Shown piece after piece: positions 61,785-64,000 of a DNA stretch of 64,000 bases (position 1 is the stretch's first letter; each line of letters opens with the position of its first letter). The position numbers and the translations under genes were made by a program. This DNA comes from Chrysoperla carnea. Taxonomy: Eukaryota > Arthropoda > Insecta > Neuroptera > Chrysopidae. The notes beneath the pieces were generated by a model. It saw only the letters and a list, made by a program, of their open reading frames with translations. It had not been told where the DNA came from and made no database searches. The stretch lies in assembly GCF_905475395.1 (NCBI RefSeq), contig NC_058342.1:36860140-36924139 (forward strand). Direction: 5' to 3'.

Positions 61785-63245
61785 TAAATATTTTTTTTAT
61801 TAGAGGTGTCGTGGGACACTCGGATGGAACTATGTTCCTATCATATTATAAATGAAGCGCTTACTTATTTACAGAATATCATCTCATTTCACATTTAAAA
61901 AATCACATCAATTGTGTTCTGGATAACACTCCTTCCGGTTGACCTTCGATACAATTCATAAGTCTATATTTATGGTAGAGATATAAGTAAAAAACAATAA
62001 AAATTGTATATTTTCCAATGAAAATTAAGGCACAGGTCAATGCACAATATAAACAACATTAAATTTTTTATAGATTGTGTGAATGAAATATGAAGAGGGT
62101 AGGGGATTTCGAGGGTTCAGAAGGAATGGAACAGGAAACGGGGTAGGGAGGGGATGTTTGAAGAGAGGCGAATGTTATTATAAGGATGAGTGACGAAAAT
62201 GAAATAAATAAAACTTCATCACATCCACTACTTAAATATTTGGTTGTAGTGCAGGCGCTTATGAAAAATTAAGAAAAATATAAAAAAAAAAAAATAAATA
62301 TGTTTTCATTCCAGAAATTTCTATTTTTCCAGAAACTTGATATAAATAGGTACTCTACTGCGCGACGCATTATAACTTTAAAATGTTTACGTTTCTAGTC
62401 TTCTGTTTTACACTCAAATTCATAATTAATTGTTCTATCGACATGGAAATTAATTTTTCCCAATGGAAATGAGGGAAAAGTGAAAAGTACTGAAGAATGT
62501 CAAATAGGAATTCATTTAAGTACTTTCATATTTTTATTATTCAAACAAATGTAAGTTTCAAATTATTGTATACTTCATACAAGCCAAAGTCCTTCGTACG
62601 TGATATTTGGTTAATTGGAACATAATAATTAATATTTCAAATGAGTTTTTCTTACCAACTTTGTTCACTCATACATCAACAGATGGCATAGTACACGCTA
62701 ATTGTCGACATATTATATCTCATACTTACCGACTTACGTGTTTACGAAATGATCCCTATTAAAACGAAAACATGTAGATGTATCACTTATTGATGAATTA
62801 GTGTGTACCTACAACAGTTTATTATTATACGTTCATTAAAATTGAAGTGCGGACAAAGTGTGTTGCACGTTGACATGTTCAACAAATGAAATACGGAATT
62901 TGTGACTTATGTTGTAGCGAGAGTCAAGTGGAGACCAAGCTACCTTTTATTTATAGACACGACAAGACAATAGCAAACTTCATACCTACATTGTTATCAT
63001 GTTACTCTTAACACTCTTTATACCATTCATTCTTGCAAAATAACTGAAATTGAACATACCTAATTATTATTAAATGGTTCCGTACCGTAATAGTACCCTT
63101 AAAACCAAATATCTCTACACTACTAATAGAGTGAGCCATATTTTTATGCTCATTTTTGAAACTATGTTCTTTTTTACGCGTTTGGCGGATGGAGCAAAAT
63201 GAAAAAAAGTTTCCGATTGACTCTTGAATTATTAATGGTATTCTC
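61785..63245. other. no supported gene
   Basis: AT-rich, with a G-rich run of direct words (GGGTAGGG) near 62100-62150. Frames are featureless. Confidence 0.4.
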
Positions 63246-63254
63246 AACGTGAAC

Positions 63255-63325
63255 ATGGCCTTGTGTTAGGGTGTCTGCTTCTCACACGGAAGATCGTCAG
63301 ATCGAAACCCATCCACACCAATCGG
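63255..63325 (+). mobile_element. tRNA-Glu-like sequence, probably a SINE head or tRNA pseudogene
   Basis: CCTTGTGTTAGGGTGTCTGC followed by TTCTCACACGGAAGA resembles the D arm and anticodon arm of a Glu-type tRNA (loop with CTC). The T-arm region AGATCGAAACCC is degenerate. No proper acceptor stem closes it, so it is not a functional tRNA gene. Confidence 0.4.
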
Positions 63326-63586
63326 TTTATTAAAAATTCTACTTTGTACACAATTTTTAACTCAGCAAGACTAAAAATTAAAAAAGGAATATAGTTCCTT
63401 CCTTGCTCTTTTTTTTTTATCCAGTGGTTATTTTTTATCCAGTGGATGCATTCACCTACGGTTTTATTTAACAACGATAGCTCGATCACCTACGTTGAGC
63501 AGAGTTTTACCTGTTTTAGTTATACCGATTGTAAGCTATTTCGTGAGCCATATAAAATATATGATGTAAGAACAGTTTTTATGAAT

Positions 63587-63726
63587 GTTCTTATGTATAA
63601 AACAAAGAGGGAATGTGTGAAAGTTATGGCTATGCGTTACAGTGTTTGATTGATATTGTATGTATACAACTAGGCTGGATTCATGTATACACATCTACAA
63701 TCCCTCTTTGTTTTATACATAAGAAC
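63587..63726. repeat. inverted repeat with 26-bp perfect core
   Basis: 63587-63612 and 63701-63726 are perfect inverted copies (GTTCTTATGTATAAAACAAA plus GAGGGA). Weaker pairing extends outward to about 63566 and 63745. The spacer is about 90 bases and holds inner TGTATACA words. The frame at 63446-63649 runs through the left arm and is rejected. Confidence 0.82.
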
Positions 63727-63746
63727 GTCCATAAGAACTCTTCATA

Positions 63747-64000
63747 CTTTATATAATATAAATGGCTAACAATATGGTTTACAGACAATATGTATGCAGT
63801 ACAAATATATAAATATTTTATAATAACAAAAAGCTAAGTAAAGTACTTATTGATAGATTGTTATTAGGGACGACGATAATTTTTGCAACTGTCTTCAAGA
63901 GCAGTACGTCAATCCGTCTTCACTCTTTTAATACTAGAAATACAACGAGTGGGTTCAAGGGCGTCGCTTGTCGTTATTTTCCATGAAAAGAGGAGACCAA
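63747..64000. other. end of window, no supported gene
   Basis: AT-rich; nothing recognised. Confidence 0.4.

Overview
The window looks like nuclear DNA of an insect (or a close arthropod relative). It is strongly AT-rich, its genes are split by GT-AG introns, it carries tRNA-derived SINEs and non-LTR retroelement remnants ending in TAACC/TTAGG-type repeats, and the two recognisable proteins look like animal orthologues. I cannot fix the order or species.

Left part (1-14100). Two housekeeping genes lie tail to tail. Rpn1/PSMD2, the 26S proteasome base subunit, runs on + in six coding exons (1956-6344, 909 residues). IMP dehydrogenase runs on - in six coding exons (13991-10919, 517 residues). 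Both reading frames stay open across every proposed junction. A 228-bp tandem repeat and a 20-bp perfect palindrome lie upstream of Rpn1. Introns of both genes carry repeats. Between the genes is a three-unit 306-bp satellite whose every unit is itself a palindrome, plus several MITE-like elements.

Middle part (14100-31200). The only further gene I can support is on - at 27946-26591. Three exons encode a secreted, basic, possibly dibasic-processed protein that I cannot name; its 3' end is uncertain. The rest is AT-rich DNA with pogo-like MITEs, a dispersed TACCATGTATA-bounded repeat, foldback elements and SINE/LINE pieces.

Right part (31200-64000). I find no confident host gene. The region holds a Helitron-like remnant, a 1.15-kb element with about 300-bp inverted arms, a tRNA-Leu-like SINE family (two copies with clean target-site duplications, one nested in another repeat), a tRNA-headed SINE that shares its 3' tail with a LINE, a broken LINE 3' end, and several foldback repeats. 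It may be intergenic or may be the long introns of a gene whose exons lie elsewhere.

The two housekeeping genes have no evident functional link beyond adjacency. The most informative parts of the window are the repeat biology (a SINE/LINE pair with a shared tail, dyad-symmetric satellite, foldback families) and the unidentified secreted protein. I saw no CRISPR, operon or prokaryotic system.
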